From assembly GCF_013085345.1 (NCBI RefSeq), contig NZ_JABFAJ010000013.1, positions 32,424 through 96,423 on the forward strand: a DNA stretch of 64,000 bases, written 5' to 3'. A program made the translations under genes and the position numbers. Positions 18,588 through 28,771 of this stretch are shown here, one piece after another. The notes beneath the pieces are model-generated. The model was given only the letters and a program-made list of their open reading frames with translations, did not search any database and was not told where the DNA came from. Source of the stretch: Isoptericola sediminis (GTDB lineage Bacteria; Actinomycetota; Actinomycetes; Actinomycetales; Cellulomonadaceae). The stretch's first letter is position 1, and each line of letters starts with the position of its first letter.

Positions 18588-21188
18588 TCAGGCCAGCGAG
18601 AGCCCCTCGGCACCCTCGACGCGGTCGACGACGACGGTGTCCCCGTCGGCCGTCTCGCCGGACAGCAGCCGGCGGGCCAGCCGGTCGCCGATCTCCCGCT
18701 GGACGAGCCGCCGCAGCGGGCGGGCGCCGTAGGCGGGGTCGTACCCCTCGACCGCCAGCCACCGGCGGGCGGACGGCGTCACGTCGAGCGTGATGCGCCG
18801 GTCGGCCAGCCGCTGGGCGAGCGCCGCGACCTGCAGCTCGACGATCCGTCCCAGCTCGTCGAGGGACAGCGCGTCGAAGAGGACCACGTCGTCCAGCCGG
18901 TTGAGGAACTCGGGCTTGAAGGCCGTGCGCACGGCCGTCATGACGCTCTCGCGCTTGGCCTCCTGGTCCATCACCGGGTCGACGAGGAACTGCGAGCCGA
19001 GGTTCGAGGTCAGCACCAGGATGGTGTTGCGGAAGTCCACGGTGCGGCCCTGCCCGTCGGTGAGGCGACCGTCGTCGAGCACCTGCAGCAAGATGTCGAA
19101 GACCTCGGGGTGGGCCTTCTCCACCTCGTCGAGCAGCACCACCGAGTAGGGCCGGCGGCGCACCGCCTCGGTGAGCTGCCCACCCTCCTCGTAGCCGACG
19201 TACCCGGGGGGCGCGCCGACCAGCCGCGCCACCGAGTGCTTCTCGGAGTACTCGGACATGTCGATGCGCACCATGGCGCGCTCGTCGTCGAAGAGGAACT
19301 CGGCCAGGGACTTGGCGAGCTCGGTCTTGCCGACACCGGTCGGCCCGAGGAACAGGAAGGACCCGGTGGGCCGGTCGGGGTCCGCCACCCCGGCCCGCGA
19401 GCGCCGCACGGCGTCGGACACGGAGCGCACCGCCGCCTGCTGCCCGATGAGCCGCTCGCCGAGCACGTCCTCCATGTGCAGGAGCTTCTCGGTCTCCCCC
19501 TGGAGCATGCGGCCGGCGGGGATGCCGGTCCAGGCCGAGACGACCTCGGCGACCTCGTCCGCCCCGACCTTGTCGGCGATCATCGGCGTCTCGTGCGCCG
19601 CCTCCTCGGCCGCCTCCTCGGAGGCCTCGGCCTGCTCGGCCTCGACGAGCTCGCGCTCGACCTGCGGGATCTCCCCGTAGAGCAGGCGCGCGGCGGACTC
19701 GAGGTCGCCCTGGCGCTGCAGGCGGTCGGCCTCGGTGCGCAGCTCGTCGATGCGGGCGCGCAGGTCGCCCACCCGGTTGTGGCCGGCCTTCTCGGCCTCC
19801 CAGCGCGCGGTGAGGGCGGCGAGCTCCTCGCGGCGGTCGGCCAGGTCGGCGCGCAGCTTCTCCAGCCGGTCCCGGGAGGCCGTGTCGTCGGAGTCCTTGA
19901 GGACGACCTCCTCCATCTCCAGCCGGGTGACGGCGCGCTGCAGCTCGTCGATCTCCACCGGGGAGGAGTCCATCTCCATGCGCAGCCGGGAGGCGGCCTC
20001 GTCGACCAGGTCGATCGCCTTGTCCGGGAGCTGGCGCCCGGAGATGTACCGGTCGGACAGCGCCGCGGCGGCGACCAGCGCGGAGTCGGCGATGGTGACC
20101 TTGTGGTGGGCCTCGTAACGCTCCTTGAGGCCGCGCAGGATCGCCACCGTGTCCTCCACGGAGGGCTCGCCGACGAACACCTGCTGGAACCGCCGCTCCA
20201 GGGCGGGGTCCTTCTCGATGTTCTCGCGGTACTCGTCGAGCGTCGTGGCGCCGACCATGCGCAGCTCGCCGCGGGCGAGCATCGGCTTGAGCATGTTGCC
20301 GGCGTCCATGGCACCCTCGCCGCCGGCGCCCGCGCCGACCACGGTGTGCAGCTCGTCGATGAAGGTGATGACCTCGCCGTCGGAGGACTTGATCTCCTCC
20401 AGGACGGCCTTGAGCCGCTCCTCGAACTCGCCGCGGTACTTGGCCCCGGCGACCATGCCCGCGAGGTCGAGGGCGACGAGCCGCTTGCCCTGCAGGGAGG
20501 TGGGCACGTCGCCGGCGACGATGCGCTGGGCCAGCCCCTCGACGACGGCCGTCTTGCCGACCCCGGGCTCGCCGATGAGCACGGGGTTGTTCTTGGTGCG
20601 GCGGGACAGCACCTGCACGACCCGGCGGATCTCGGCGTCCCGGCCGATGACCGGGTCGAGCCGGCCGTCCCGGGCCTGCTGGGTCAGGTCGGTGCCGTAC
20701 TGCTCCAGCGCCTTGTAGGTGCCCTCGGGGTTGGGGCTGGTGACCTTCCCGGAGCCGCGGACGGCGGGCAGGGCCGCACGCAGCGCGTCCGCGGTGGCCC
20801 CGGCGTCGGTGAGGGCCTGCGCAGCGGCCGACCGGCCGGCGGCGACCGCGATGAGCAGGTGCTCGGTGGAGACGTACTCGTCGCCGAGCGCCTCGGCCTC
20901 CTGGGCCGCGGTGCTCAGGACGGTCTGCATGGCGCGGGACGGCGAGGGCTGGGCCACGCCCTCACCGCTGGCGGTGGGCAGGGCGACGAGGGCCGCGCGG
21001 GTCTTCTGCCCGATCTGCTGGGGGTTGGCACCGACCGCATCGAGCAGACCGACCGCCACCCCGCCGGTCTGCTGGAGCAGCGCCGACAGGAGGTGGGCCG
21101 GCTCGAGCTGGGGGTTGCCGGCCGCCGATGCCGACTGCACGGCGTCGCCGATCGCCTGCTGCGACATCGTCGTGAACTTGGTGTCCAT
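18588..21188 (-). CDS. clpB: ATP-dependent chaperone ClpB
   Basis: Hsp100 disaggregase that works with DnaK to rescue aggregated proteins. The 866-residue product has the Clp_N repeats (1-145), first AAA with Walker [10 protein letters not shown] and Walker B FIDEL, the coiled-coil middle domain rich in Arg/Glu (about 400-530), and second AAA with [10 protein letters not shown] and LLDEVEKAH. The frame is open for almost 500 codons upstream, but [10 protein letters not shown] at ATG 21188 fits the family and has GGAGGATCC before it. A HAIR element upstream suggests HspR repression. Confidence 0.98.
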   Translation of the reverse strand: MDTKFTTMSQQAIGDAVQSASAAGNPQLEPAHLLSALLQQTGGVAVGLLDAVGANPQQIGQKTRAALVALPTASGEGVAQPSPSRAMQTVLSTAAQEAEALGDEYVSTEHLLIAVAAGRSAAAQALTDAGATADALRAALPAVRGSGKVTSPNPEGTYKALEQYGTDLTQQARDGRLDPVIGRDAEIRRVVQVLSRRTKNNPVLIGEPGVGKTAVVEGLAQRIVAGDVPTSLQGKRLVALDLAGMVAGAKYRGEFEERLKAVLEEIKSSDGEVITFIDELHTVVGAGAGGEGAMDAGNMLKPMLARGELRMVGATTLDEYRENIEKDPALERRFQQVFVGEPSVEDTVAILRGLKERYEAHHKVTIADSALVAAAALSDRYISGRQLPDKAIDLVDEAASRLRMEMDSSPVEIDELQRAVTRLEMEEVVLKDSDDTASRDRLEKLRADLADRREELAALTARWEAEKAGHNRVGDLRARIDELRTEADRLQRQGDLESAARLLYGEIPQVERELVEAEQAEASEEAAEEAAHETPMIADKVGADEVAEVVSAWTGIPAGRMLQGETEKLLHMEDVLGERLIGQQAAVRSVSDAVRRSRAGVADPDRPTGSFLFLGPTGVGKTELAKSLAEFLFDDERAMVRIDMSEYSEKHSVARLVGAPPGYVGYEEGGQLTEAVRRRPYSVVLLDEVEKAHPEVFDILLQVLDDGRLTDGQGRTVDFRNTILVLTSNLGSQFLVDPVMDQEAKRESVMTAVRTAFKPEFLNRLDDVVLFDALSLDELGRIVELQVAALAQRLADRRITLDVTPSARRWLAVEGYDPAYGARPLRRLVQREIGDRLARRLLSGETADGDTVVVDRVEGAEGLSLA

Positions 21189-21238
21189 GGATCCTCCGGG
21201 TCCGGGGTCGTGATGACTGCTGAGGTCAACCTCCGCAG

Positions 21239-21261
21239 AGTTGAGTCTATTCCGCTCAACT
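21239..21261. promoter_or_regulatory. HAIR-type HspR operator upstream of clpB
   Basis: TTGAGT, 7 nt, GCTCAA at 21241-21259 matches the HspR inverted repeat (CTTGAGT-N7-ACTCAAG) at all but one inner arm position and the outermost bases. The arms extend to a 7-bp match AGTTGAG/CTCAACT. It lies 50-70 bp before clpB, as in HspR-controlled clpB and dnaK operons of Streptomyces and mycobacteria. Confidence 0.75.
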
Positions 21262-21377
21262 TTGTGTCGCCACGCGGGGTCCCCGCTGGTGGGGCCTCGC
21301 CCGGCACCGCGGGTGAATCCTGCCGGGCGGCCCGGGGCCGGGGTGCCGGTCCACGCCCGGTCGGCGATGCTGGAACG

Positions 21378-22481
21378 GTGAGGACCACCACGCCCGCCCA
21401 CGCGCCCGCCACGGACCGCCCCCGTCGCCGGCACCCGCTGCGACGCGCCTCCGTCGCGGCGCTCGCGGCCGTCGGCCTGCTCGCCCTGGGCGGCTGCATG
21501 AAGGTCGACTGGGACATGACCCTGCACGAGGACGACACCGCGTCCGGCACCGTGATCATGGGTTTCTCCGACGAGCTCGCCGAGTCGATGGGCATGGACC
21601 CCCAGGAGCTGTGGGACATGTCCAACGAGGGGGGCGACTCGTTCACCGAGGGCATGCCCGAGGGGTCCACCGAGCAGCCGTACTCGGACGGCGAGTACAC
21701 CGGCGTGGAGGTCACGTTCACCGACCAGCCGATCTCCGAGATGGCCGGCGGCACCGAGGACGAGCTCTCCGTCACCCGCGAGGGCGACGAGTTCGTCGTG
21801 GACGGCGTCTTCGACCTCAGCGAGGACGCCGCGGACATGGGGGACACCGGCGACCTGCCCGAGGGCCTCCTCGACAGCTTCGACATGCGCATCGCCGTGA
21901 CCTTCCCCGGCGAGATCACCGAGACCACGGGCGAGGTCGAGGGGACCACCGTCGTGTGGACCCCCACGTTCGGCCAGGTCACCGAGGTCTACGCCCGCGG
22001 CTCCGCGGTGGGCGACGGCGCGGCAGCCCCGGAGGAGGGCGCCACCGACGAACCCACCGAGGACGCCGACCAGGGCACGGACGAGGGCACCACCGGCACC
22101 GACGACGACGTCGCCGACGTCGCCCAGCAGGACGACGCGGGCTTCCCCTGGTGGCTCGTCGGCCTGGTGCTCGGCCTGGCGGTCCTGGGTGTGGTGGTCG
22201 CGCTCGTCGTGCGCAACAACCGTCGGCCGGGTCCACCCGCCGCGGGGGCACCCGGGACCGGCCCGGCGCCCTACGCCGCCGGCGGCGTCCCGCCCGGGTA
22301 CGGGCAGCCGCAGCAGCAGGCACCGCCCGTCGTGCCACCGCAGCAGACCGCACCGCAGCCCTACCCCCCGCCGTACCAGGGACCCGCGCAGCAGCCCCCG
22401 GCAGGTCCGCAGCAGCCCCCGGCGGGCCCCCAGCAGCCTCCGCAGGACCCGGACGGCACCCCGCCCGCCGCTCCGCGCTGA
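21378..22481 (+). CDS. LppM-like lipoprotein with C-terminal membrane helix
   Basis: A 367-residue lipoprotein. The signal peptide ends in the lipobox LALGGC with Cys40 as lipidation site. The extracellular domain (about 41-210, beginning [17 protein letters not shown]) resembles the mycobacterial LppM domain, followed by an acidic Glu/Thr linker, a membrane helix ([20 protein letters not shown]) and a Pro/Gln-rich cytoplasmic tail with a repeated PPAGPQQ unit. The start is GTG 21378; no in-frame ATG fits. A role at the envelope is inferred from the family; LppM in M. tuberculosis affects phagosome maturation. Confidence 0.75.
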   Translation: MRTTTPAHAPATDRPRRRHPLRRASVAALAAVGLLALGGCMKVDWDMTLHEDDTASGTVIMGFSDELAESMGMDPQELWDMSNEGGDSFTEGMPEGSTEQPYSDGEYTGVEVTFTDQPISEMAGGTEDELSVTREGDEFVVDGVFDLSEDAADMGDTGDLPEGLLDSFDMRIAVTFPGEITETTGEVEGTTVVWTPTFGQVTEVYARGSAVGDGAAAPEEGATDEPTEDADQGTDEGTTGTDDDVADVAQQDDAGFPWWLVGLVLGLAVLGVVVALVVRNNRRPGPPAAGAPGTGPAPYAAGGVPPGYGQPQQQAPPVVPPQQTAPQPYPPPYQGPAQQPPAGPQQPPAGPQQPPQDPDGTPPAAPR

Positions 22482-22495
22482 CCCTCCGTGGCCGC

Positions 22496-22501
22496 TAGCC
22501 T
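22496..22501 (+). promoter_or_regulatory. -10 box of leaderless alpha/beta hydrolase gene
   Basis: TAGCCT, 6 nt before ATG 22508, no Shine-Dalgarno. It lies 14 bp after the previous stop codon. Confidence 0.55.
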
Positions 22502-22507
22502 CGGGCC

Positions 22508-23482
22508 ATGACGCAGCTCGAGGACGGCACGGCCCCCACGTCCGGCACCGACTGGCACCCGGACCTGCTGGGCGACGGGTTCGAGGCCCGGACACTGCAC
22601 CTGCCCGACGACGCGACGGCCACCCTGGTCCGCCACACGCCCTCGGTGGCCCCGCAGGGCGCCCCGGCACGGGTCGCCGTGCTGGTCGTGCACGGCCTGG
22701 CGGACTACTTCTTCCACCCCCACGTGGCCCGGGCCCTGGCGGCGGCCGGGTTCGCGGCCTACGCCGTCGACCTGCGCGGCCACGGACGATCCTGGGACGC
22801 CCACGCCGCCGCCGGCCGGGACCCGAACCAGGAACCGGACCTCGCGGTCCACGCCGTGGATCTCGACGCGGCCGCCGACGCCGTCCGCGCGGCCGGGCAC
22901 GAACGCCTCGTGGTCATGGCCCACTCCACCGGCGGCCTCGTCGTGCCGCTGTGGGCGTCGGCCCGCCCGGGACGTGCCGACGCGCTGGTGCTCAACAGTC
23001 CGTGGTTCGAGCACCACGCCCCTGCTCCCGTGCGGTGGGTCTCCGCCGCCGCCGCCGAGGCGGTCGCCCCGCTGGCACCCCGGGCCGTGCTCGGCCATCT
23101 CGACGACGCCTACCCCCGCGCCCTGCACCGCGCGCACGAGGGGGAGTGGGACTTCGACCCCGCGTGGAAGCCGCTCGAGCCGTTCCCGGTGCGCGCCGCC
23201 TGGTTCCGCTCCGTCCGTCGGTCGCAGCGACGTCTGGCGCGCGGGCTGGACCTGGAGATCCCGGTGCTCGTGCTGACCTCGGACCGCACGACCCGCACCG
23301 AGCACCTGAGCAGCGACACGGTGCTCGACGTCGGCCACATGCGCAAGATCGCCCCCCGGCTGGGGGACGACGTCAGCCTCGTCACGATCCGCGGCGGGAT
23401 GCACGACCTCGCGCTCTCGCCCTCCCCCGCGCGCGAGGAGTACCTGCAGGTCGTCGTCGACTGGATCCGCGCCGCCGTCTGA
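22508..23482 (+). CDS. alpha/beta hydrolase (lysophospholipase-like)
   Basis: A 324-residue cytoplasmic alpha/beta hydrolase of the Hydrolase_4 (monoacylglycerol lipase-like) type. The oxyanion segment is [10 protein letters not shown] (about residues 60-69), the nucleophile elbow is MAHSTGGLV with Ser at about 140, the acid is likely Asp in VLTSDRTTR, and the catalytic His is in [12 protein letters not shown]. The natural substrate is unknown. Confidence 0.88.
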   Translation: MTQLEDGTAPTSGTDWHPDLLGDGFEARTLHLPDDATATLVRHTPSVAPQGAPARVAVLVVHGLADYFFHPHVARALAAAGFAAYAVDLRGHGRSWDAHAAAGRDPNQEPDLAVHAVDLDAAADAVRAAGHERLVVMAHSTGGLVVPLWASARPGRADALVLNSPWFEHHAPAPVRWVSAAAAEAVAPLAPRAVLGHLDDAYPRALHRAHEGEWDFDPAWKPLEPFPVRAAWFRSVRRSQRRLARGLDLEIPVLVLTSDRTTRTEHLSSDTVLDVGHMRKIAPRLGDDVSLVTIRGGMHDLALSPSPAREEYLQVVVDWIRAAV

Positions 23483-23563
23483 GCCGCGCGCCCGGCCGGG
23501 GCGCTCACCGTCATGTCCGATTCCCGCTAGCCATCGTGCCGCCCGCCGGGTGACGATGACGCC

Positions 23564-25063
23564 ATGACCGACGAACGGGCCGAGCGCTACCGCGCCATCG
23601 CCGCGCGCGACGCACGGTTCGACGGCCAGTTCGTCACCGCCGTGCGCACCACCGGCATCTACTGTCGGCCGTCCTGCCCCGCCCGCACGCCCAAGCCGGA
23701 GAACGTCACGTTCTACCTGACCAGCGCGGCCGCCCACGACGCCGGCTTCCGCGCCTGCAAGCGGTGCCTGCCCGAGGCCACCCCCGGCACCCCCGCCTGG
23801 GACGTGCGCCGGGACGCCGCGGGCCGCGCGATGCGGCTCGTGGCCGACGGCGTCGTGGACCGTGAGGGCGTGGCCGGGCTCGCCGCACGCCTGGGCTACA
23901 GCCCCCGCCACCTGCACCGGGTGCTGCGTACCGAGCTCGGCGCGAGCCCCCTCACCCTGGCTCGCGCCCAGCGCGCCCAGACGGCGCGCACCCTGCTGAC
24001 GGGCACGGACCTGCCCGTGGCGGACGTCGCCTTCGCCGCCGGGTTCGGCAGCATCCGCCAGCTCAACGACACCGTGCGCGCCGTGTTCGCCACCACGCCC
24101 ACGGCGCTGCGGCGACGCCGTCCGGCACCGGTCGGTACCGCGACGGCCGGGGACCGGGTCCACCTGGACCTCACCCTGCCGGTGCGCGAGCCGTTCGACG
24201 CCGCGGGCACGATCGCCTACCTGGCGGCCCGCGCCGTCGCGGGCGTCGAGACCGCCTCGCTGGAGGGCCCCACCGTGCGCTACGCCCGCACCCTGCACCT
24301 GCCGCACGGTCCGGGTGCCGTCGCCGTGACCGCCGGACCTGCCGTCGGCCCCGGCCGGCTCGCCGCCCACCTGGAGCTGTCCTCGTGGCAGGACGTCGCC
24401 ACCGCGGTCGCCCGGCTGCGCCGGCTGCTCGACCTGGACGCCGACCCCGTGGCCGTCGACACCGCGCTGGCCGACGACCCCGTCCTCGCCCCGTCGGTCG
24501 CCGCCCGCCCCGGGACCCGCGTGCCGGGGGCCGTGGACGCCCACGAGATCGTCGTCCGCGCCTGCGTGGGACAGCAGATCTCCGTGGCCGCCGCCCGCAC
24601 CCACCTGGACCGGCTCACGTCGGCCGCCGGCACGCCGTACCCGTCGACGATCGACGGCCTGGACCGCCTCTTCCCCACGGCCGCGCAGGTGGCCGACGAC
24701 GACGGGACGCACCTGGCGCTGCCCGCCCGGCAGCGCCGCACCGTCGTCGACACGGCCCGCGCCCTGGCCGACGGCACCCTCGCCGTCGACGTGGGCGCCG
24801 ACGCCGCCGACCTGCGCGCCGCCCTCGAGGCCCGGCACGGGATCGGCCCGTGGACGTCGGGCTACGTGGCCCTGCGGGTCCTGGGCGACCCCGACGTCTG
24901 GCTGGACGGGGACGCCGCCCTGCGGGCCGGGGCGCGCGCCCTGGGGCTCCCCGACGACGCCTCCCTCGCCGCCCGGGCCGACCGCTGGGCCCCGTGGCGC
25001 TCGTACGCCGCCCGGCACGTGTGGCAGGCCGCCGCACCCCGCTCTGGAAGGAACACCCCATGA
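23564..25063 (+). CDS. Ada N-terminal/AraC domains fused to AlkA glycosylase
   Basis: A 499-residue alkylation-repair protein in two halves. Residues 1-80 are the Ada zinc domain with cysteines in CRPSCPA and CKRC, which in Ada accepts a methyl group from phosphotriesters. Residues about 85-185 form an AraC-type DNA-binding domain ([33 protein letters not shown]). Residues about 200-495 are an AlkA-type 3-methyladenine glycosylase (Hh[20 protein letters not shown] with DPDVWLDGD). It replaces the usual Ada C-terminal methyltransferase, which is supplied by the next gene. The product may both sense methylation and repair bases. Confidence 0.93.
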   Translation: MTDERAERYRAIAARDARFDGQFVTAVRTTGIYCRPSCPARTPKPENVTFYLTSAAAHDAGFRACKRCLPEATPGTPAWDVRRDAAGRAMRLVADGVVDREGVAGLAARLGYSPRHLHRVLRTELGASPLTLARAQRAQTARTLLTGTDLPVADVAFAAGFGSIRQLNDTVRAVFATTPTALRRRRPAPVGTATAGDRVHLDLTLPVREPFDAAGTIAYLAARAVAGVETASLEGPTVRYARTLHLPHGPGAVAVTAGPAVGPGRLAAHLELSSWQDVATAVARLRRLLDLDADPVAVDTALADDPVLAPSVAARPGTRVPGAVDAHEIVVRACVGQQISVAAARTHLDRLTSAAGTPYPSTIDGLDRLFPTAAQVADDDGTHLALPARQRRTVVDTARALADGTLAVDVGADAADLRAALEARHGIGPWTSGYVALRVLGDPDVWLDGDAALRAGARALGLPDDASLAARADRWAPWRSYAARHVWQAAAPRSGRNTP

Positions 25064-25572
25064 TCGCCGCCACCACGCTCGACACCCCCGACGGAGCGTT
25101 CACGCTCGTCGCCGACGACGGCACCGTCCTGGCCTCGGGCTGGACCGACGACGTCGACGTGCTCGTCGGACTCGTCCACCCGGCCTTGCGCCCCACCGCC
25201 GTGACCGAGGTCGACCCGGGGCACGAGGCGGTCTCCGGACCGGCCGCGGCCGTCGCCGCGTACTACGCGGGCGACCTCGACGCCGTCGGCCGGGTCGACG
25301 TCGTCCAGCGGTCCGGCCCGTTCCGCGAGCACGCCTGGCAGGTGCTGCGCGAGGTGGCCCCCGGCGCCCCGGTCACCTACACCGAGTACGCGCACCGGGC
25401 CGGGCGCCCGGCCGCCGTCCGGGCGGCGGCCGGGGCGTGCGCGCACAACGCGGCAGCCCTGTTCGTCCCGTGCCACCGGGTGCTGCGCAGCGACGGCACG
25501 ACGGGCGGCTTCCGGTACGGAGCGGCGGTCAAGGAGTCGCTGCTGGCCCGCGAGCGCTCCGCGGCCGGCTGA
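25060..25572 (+). CDS. ogt: methylated-DNA--protein-cysteine methyltransferase
   Basis: A 170-residue suicide enzyme removing methyl from O6-methylguanine. The acceptor cysteine is in PCHRV, preceded by [13 protein letters not shown] where the usual GxAxxxNP motif lies. The ATG overlaps the Ada-AlkA stop as ATGA, so the two proteins are made together and jointly cover the activities of a full Ada plus AlkA. Confidence 0.95.
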   Translation: MIAATTLDTPDGAFTLVADDGTVLASGWTDDVDVLVGLVHPALRPTAVTEVDPGHEAVSGPAAAVAAYYAGDLDAVGRVDVVQRSGPFREHAWQVLREVAPGAPVTYTEYAHRAGRPAAVRAAAGACAHNAAALFVPCHRVLRSDGTTGGFRYGAAVKESLLARERSAAG

Positions 25573-25581
25573 CCGGGGCCG

Positions 25582-26709
25582 TCAGCCCAGGTCCTCCGGG
25601 GCGAGGAGGAACTCCGACTCGTCGGCGATCTCGCCGCCGACGGCCGCGTGGATCGCGGCGGCGACCTTGGCCACCAGGTCGGCGGCCCGCTTGCGGGCGA
25701 CCACCAGACCCGCCTGCGGGAACTCCATCTGGGCCTCGAACTGGTCCGGCGGGTCCCACACCACCCGGTAGCAGATCGCCCCGGCGGCGGCCCACGGCAG
25801 CTCCTTGACCAGCAGGGGCAGCACCTCGTCGCCGCTGACCTCCACCGTGACCCAGCCGTCGTGGCCGAGGTCGACCGTCAGCCCGTAGCCGTCCAGGACG
25901 ACGGGCGCCTGCAGCGCGGCGATGTCGAAGTCGTCCGCCCGCGCGTGCACCTCACGGCGCAGGTCCGGGTCCATCTTCTCGCCCGGGTACAGCGGCTTGT
26001 CGGCGATGCCCTGCGGCGGCCCCTGGTACTCGGCGCCCTGGGTGGCCAGGACGACGCGGGGATGGACCTCCTGCAGCACCCGGTGCGCGGCCTGGGGGTC
26101 GAGCCACACGTCGGACCACACGCTGAGGTTGACGGCCGCACCCGGGTCGGGGGTCAGCACGACGCCGGACCCGGCACCGCGGCGCTGGGCCTCCGCCGGG
26201 TCCCAGAGGCCGGCGACGTCCAGGCGGACCGCACCACCGAGGCGGCGGGCCGCCGCGATGAGCCACTGCACGACCCGCTCCTCCTCCCGGGTGGGCAGAC
26301 CCGCCGGGAACGCGCGGGCGAGACCGTCGCGGTCGCCGCCACCGGGGTAGGGCGCGTCGTCCCAGCGCTCGCGCGGGCAGACGACGTCGAAGACGAGGGC
26401 GGAGCGGGCGGGCAGCCCCGGCTCGAACCCGTCGCCGGAGGGCGCGTAGGGGCCGTGGACGTGGCTGTGCCGCGTCAGACGGAGCACGCCGGGCTCACCG
26501 GGGCCGGCGATCCGGCCGGCAGGCAGGTCGGCGCCGGGCAGGTCCGCCGGGACGACGTCCCAGCGGGTGCCGCTGAACCGGGACAGGGCGAGCACCTCGA
26601 CCTCGTCGACGGCCACGTCGTCGGGCACGGCGAGCAGGTGCCGGGCCTGGTGTCCCTGCGTGGAGGCACGCGGGAGCGGTGGCAGGGGCGGGGACGAGGT
26701 CTGGGCCAT
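25582..26709 (-). CDS. conserved protein of unknown function (paralogue of 29435-30445)
   Basis: A 375-residue soluble protein without recognised domain, signal peptide or membrane helix. Its central block DRDGLARAFPAGLP...VVQWLIAAARRLGG closely resembles the protein encoded at 29435-30445, and both end with a conserved strand before a Met/Ala-rich helix (MEFPQAGLVVARKRAADLVAKV here). MAQTSSPP at ATG 26709 was chosen because GGAAGGAA precedes it; the open frame continues 35 codons upstream. It converges on ogt with a 9-bp gap. No function is proposed. Confidence 0.72.
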   Translation of the reverse strand: MAQTSSPPLPPLPRASTQGHQARHLLAVPDDVAVDEVEVLALSRFSGTRWDVVPADLPGADLPAGRIAGPGEPGVLRLTRHSHVHGPYAPSGDGFEPGLPARSALVFDVVCPRERWDDAPYPGGGDRDGLARAFPAGLPTREEERVVQWLIAAARRLGGAVRLDVAGLWDPAEAQRRGAGSGVVLTPDPGAAVNLSVWSDVWLDPQAAHRVLQEVHPRVVLATQGAEYQGPPQGIADKPLYPGEKMDPDLRREVHARADDFDIAALQAPVVLDGYGLTVDLGHDGWVTVEVSGDEVLPLLVKELPWAAAGAICYRVVWDPPDQFEAQMEFPQAGLVVARKRAADLVAKVAAAIHAAVGGEIADESEFLLAPEDLG

Positions 26710-26810
26710 CGGGTGACGTTCCTTCCGGGTCCGGGAGTCCGGCCGACGGAGGTCGCCGGCGCGGCGGGTCCGAGCGTACCGACGACGGTCGCCGCCGTTG
26801 AAGGGCCCGT

Positions 26811-27386
26811 TCATACGTCGGTGCGGTGGAAGGACTGCCAGGACCGGCTCGCCGTCGGGCCGCGCTGGCCCTGGTAGCGCGATCCGTACCGGGCCGAGCC
26901 GTACGGGTGCTCGGCCGCGGAGGAGAGCCGGAAGAAGCAGAGCTGTCCGATCTTCATCCCGGGCCAGAGCGTGATCGGCAGGGTGGCCACGTTGCTGAGC
27001 TCGAGGGTGACGTGCCCGGAGAACCCCGGGTCGATGAACCCGGCGGTGGAGTGCGTCAGCAGCCCGAGACGACCGAGCGAGGACTTGCCCTCCAGCCGGG
27101 CGGCGACGTCGTCCGGCAGCGTGACCGTCTCGTAGGTGGACCCGAGGACGAACTCCCCCGGGTGCAGCACCAGCGGCTCACCGGACTCCACCTCGACGAG
27201 CCGGGTCAGCTCCGGCTGCTCCTGCGAGGGGTCGATGAACGGGTACCGGTGGTTGTCGAACAGCCGGAAGAACCGGTCCAGGCGCACGTCGATGCTCGAC
27301 GGCTGGACCATCGCCGGGTCGTACGGGTCCAGAGCGACGCGTCCGCCGTCCAGCTCGGCCCGGATGTCGCGGTCGGAGAGCAGCAC
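26811..27386 (-). CDS. dcd: dCTP deaminase, probably bifunctional (dCTP to dUMP)
   Basis: A 191-residue trimeric dUTPase-fold enzyme producing dUMP for thymidylate. The sequence is close to M. tuberculosis Dcd, which both deaminates and hydrolyses: [42 protein letters not shown], and [10 protein letters not shown] at the C-terminus. GTG 27386 is preferred to GTG 27395 because it gives the family's MLLSDRD start and stands 7 nt after a TACCGT box. It converts pools needed after NrdD-type reduction yields dCTP. Confidence 0.95.
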   Translation of the reverse strand: MLLSDRDIRAELDGGRVALDPYDPAMVQPSSIDVRLDRFFRLFDNHRYPFIDPSQEQPELTRLVEVESGEPLVLHPGEFVLGSTYETVTLPDDVAARLEGKSSLGRLGLLTHSTAGFIDPGFSGHVTLELSNVATLPITLWPGMKIGQLCFFRLSSAAEHPYGSARYGSRYQGQRGPTASRSWQSFHRTDV

Positions 27387-27393
27387 GAGGCCC

Positions 27394-27399
27394 ACGGTA
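27394..27399 (-). promoter_or_regulatory. -10 box of leaderless dcd
   Basis: TACCGT on the minus strand, 7 nt before GTG 27386. This spacing decides between the two candidate GTG starts. Confidence 0.55.
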
Positions 27400-27462
27400 G
27401 TCCGCCACGCGGCCCGGCGTCAGGAGGTCCGCGGCGTGGTCCGGCACGCGCTCAGGAGCCGA

Positions 27463-27492
27463 TTCGGGTCACCAGCGGTTGTTGGGTATGAT
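27463..27492 (+). promoter_or_regulatory. tRNA-Gly promoter
   Basis: TATGAT (27487-27492) is a near-perfect -10 hexamer, with TTCGGG 18 nt upstream (27463-27468) as a weak -35. It would start transcription about 25 nt before the tRNA. Confidence 0.6.
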
Positions 27493-27523
27493 CGCCGTGC
27501 GCGCATCGACGTCGGTGCGCCGC

Positions 27524-27594
27524 GCGGGTGTAGTTCAATGGTAGAACTTCAGCTTCCCAAGCTGACAGCGCGGGTTCGATTCCCGTCACCCGCT
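27524..27594 (+). tRNA. tRNA-Gly (anticodon CCC)
   Basis: A complete 71-nt cloverleaf: acceptor GCGGGTG pairs with CACCCGC, D-arm GTTC/GAAC, anticodon stem TCAGC/GCTGA around loop TTCCCAA giving anticodon CCC, and T-arm with GGTTCGATTCC. The CCA end is not encoded. It reads GGG codons. Confidence 0.96.
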
Positions 27595-27602
27595 CGCTGA
27601 TC

Positions 27603-27640
27603 GACGAGGCCCCGCACCGGTTCCGGTGCGGGGCCTCGTC
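27603..27640. terminator. hairpin after tRNA-Gly and pirin gene
   Basis: An 18-bp perfect inverted repeat with a 2-base centre, 8 nt after the tRNA and just beyond the convergent pirin gene. Confidence 0.82.
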
Positions 27641-27654
27641 GCGCTCGCGGGGAG

Positions 27655-28701
27655 TCAGCGCCCCGGCTGCGTGCGCGGCTTCAGCCGCACGTCGGGCAGC
27701 GCGGGGGCGCGCAGGGGTCCGCCGTCGTAGCCGTCCACCCGGCCGAAGCGGCGTCCTTCCGCCCCCTCGACGTACCCGGTGGAGCCGTCGGCGAGGTCCG
27801 TGAGCTGCGCCGACCAGTCAGCCCGCGCCGCGACGACGTCCTCGTGGCTGCGGCCCACGAAGTTCCACCACATGACGACGTCCTCGGTGAAGGGCGCACC
27901 CCCGAGAAGGATCGCCCGCACGGGCTCCGCACCGGCGGCGACGACGAGCCGGTCCCGGCCGGGTGCGGCGTAGGCGAGCTCGGACGGGGGCACCGTGGTC
28001 CCCTCGAGGGCCGCCTCCCCGGCGTCGACAAGCAGCCCGTGCTCGAAGCCCGGGTCGACGTCCAGCTCGAGCCGGCTCCCGGCCGGGAGGTCGAGCTGGG
28101 CCCCCACGAGCGGGGAGTAGGTCCGGGCCGGCGAGGTCAGTCGGTCGCCCGCGACGCGGAGCGAGCCGAGGAAGACCTGGACGCGCACCCCGTCGACGTC
28201 CGCCACCGGCAGGTCGGCGTGGTGGTCGAACCGCGGCGCCGTGCCGGCGTCGGACGAGGGCAGCACCGTCCACAGCTGGACGCCGTGCAGCGTCGGCGGG
28301 CGGGGACGGTCCGGCGTGGACGGCGTCGACTCCTCCGAGTGGGAGATCCCCTGCCCTGCGGTCATGAGGTTCAGCTCGCCCGGACGGACGAGCTGCTCGG
28401 AGCCCACGGAGTCGCGGTGCAGGATCTCCCCGGCGAAGAGCCACGACACCGTCTGCAGGCCGATGTGCGGGTGCGGCGGCACCTGCATCCCGGCGGAGGA
28501 CGAGACGTCGTCGGGCCCGTAGTGGTCGCAGAAGCACCACGCCCCGATGAGGGACCGTCGGCGCTGCGGGATCGTGCGCCGGACGGTCATCGCCCGGGGC
28601 CCGCCGAGCGGCACCTCGCGGGAGGTGAGGAGCTCGATGTCGTCGGGGGCGTCACCGACGGCGCACACCCGCTCGGCCGGTCGCAGCTCGAGGTTGCTCA
28701 T
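27655..28701 (-). CDS. pirin family protein
   Basis: A 348-residue bicupin of the pirin family. The N-terminal cupin carries the metal-binding set (CDHYGPDD, HPHIGLQTVSWLF, HRDS, GISHSEES) of iron-binding pirins, some of which have quercetinase activity. The C-terminal cupin ends with EDVVMWWNFVGRSHEDVV, a pirin hallmark. The start MSNLELRP at ATG 28701 follows a TAGGCT box by 7 nt; the open frame extends 12 codons more. The cellular role is uncertain. Confidence 0.9.
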   Translation of the reverse strand: MSNLELRPAERVCAVGDAPDDIELLTSREVPLGGPRAMTVRRTIPQRRRSLIGAWCFCDHYGPDDVSSSAGMQVPPHPHIGLQTVSWLFAGEILHRDSVGSEQLVRPGELNLMTAGQGISHSEESTPSTPDRPRPPTLHGVQLWTVLPSSDAGTAPRFDHHADLPVADVDGVRVQVFLGSLRVAGDRLTSPARTYSPLVGAQLDLPAGSRLELDVDPGFEHGLLVDAGEAALEGTTVPPSELAYAAPGRDRLVVAAGAEPVRAILLGGAPFTEDVVMWWNFVGRSHEDVVAARADWSAQLTDLADGSTGYVEGAEGRRFGRVDGYDGGPLRAPALPDVRLKPRTQPGR

Positions 28702-28708
28702 GGATCGG

Positions 28709-28714
28709 AGCCTA
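28709..28714 (-). promoter_or_regulatory. -10 box of leaderless pirin gene
   Basis: TAGGCT on the minus strand, 7 nt before ATG 28701, no Shine-Dalgarno. Confidence 0.55.
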
Positions 28715-28738
28715 CGCGCGGCGGCACCCGGTGACATG

Positions 28739-28771
28739 GCCGAGGCCCCCGGGGCGGCCGGGGGCCTCGGC
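28739..28771. terminator. orphan GC-rich hairpin upstream of pirin
   Basis: A 14-bp perfect stem (28739-28752 with 28758-28771) and 5-nt loop. No gene ends here on either strand, so it either insulates the pirin promoter or ends an unannotated transcript from the non-coding stretch to its right. Confidence 0.55.

Noticed and set aside
19110..21377. Very long plus-strand open frame opposite clpB
   Set aside because: It is antisense to clpB with a Val/Asp/Gly-rich translation caused by codon bias; the real gene in this frame begins at GTG 21378.
21000..21377. CIRCE (HrcA) site before clpB
   Set aside because: No TTAGCACTC-N9-GAGTGCTAA-like sequence; the inverted repeat present matches the HspR HAIR pattern instead.
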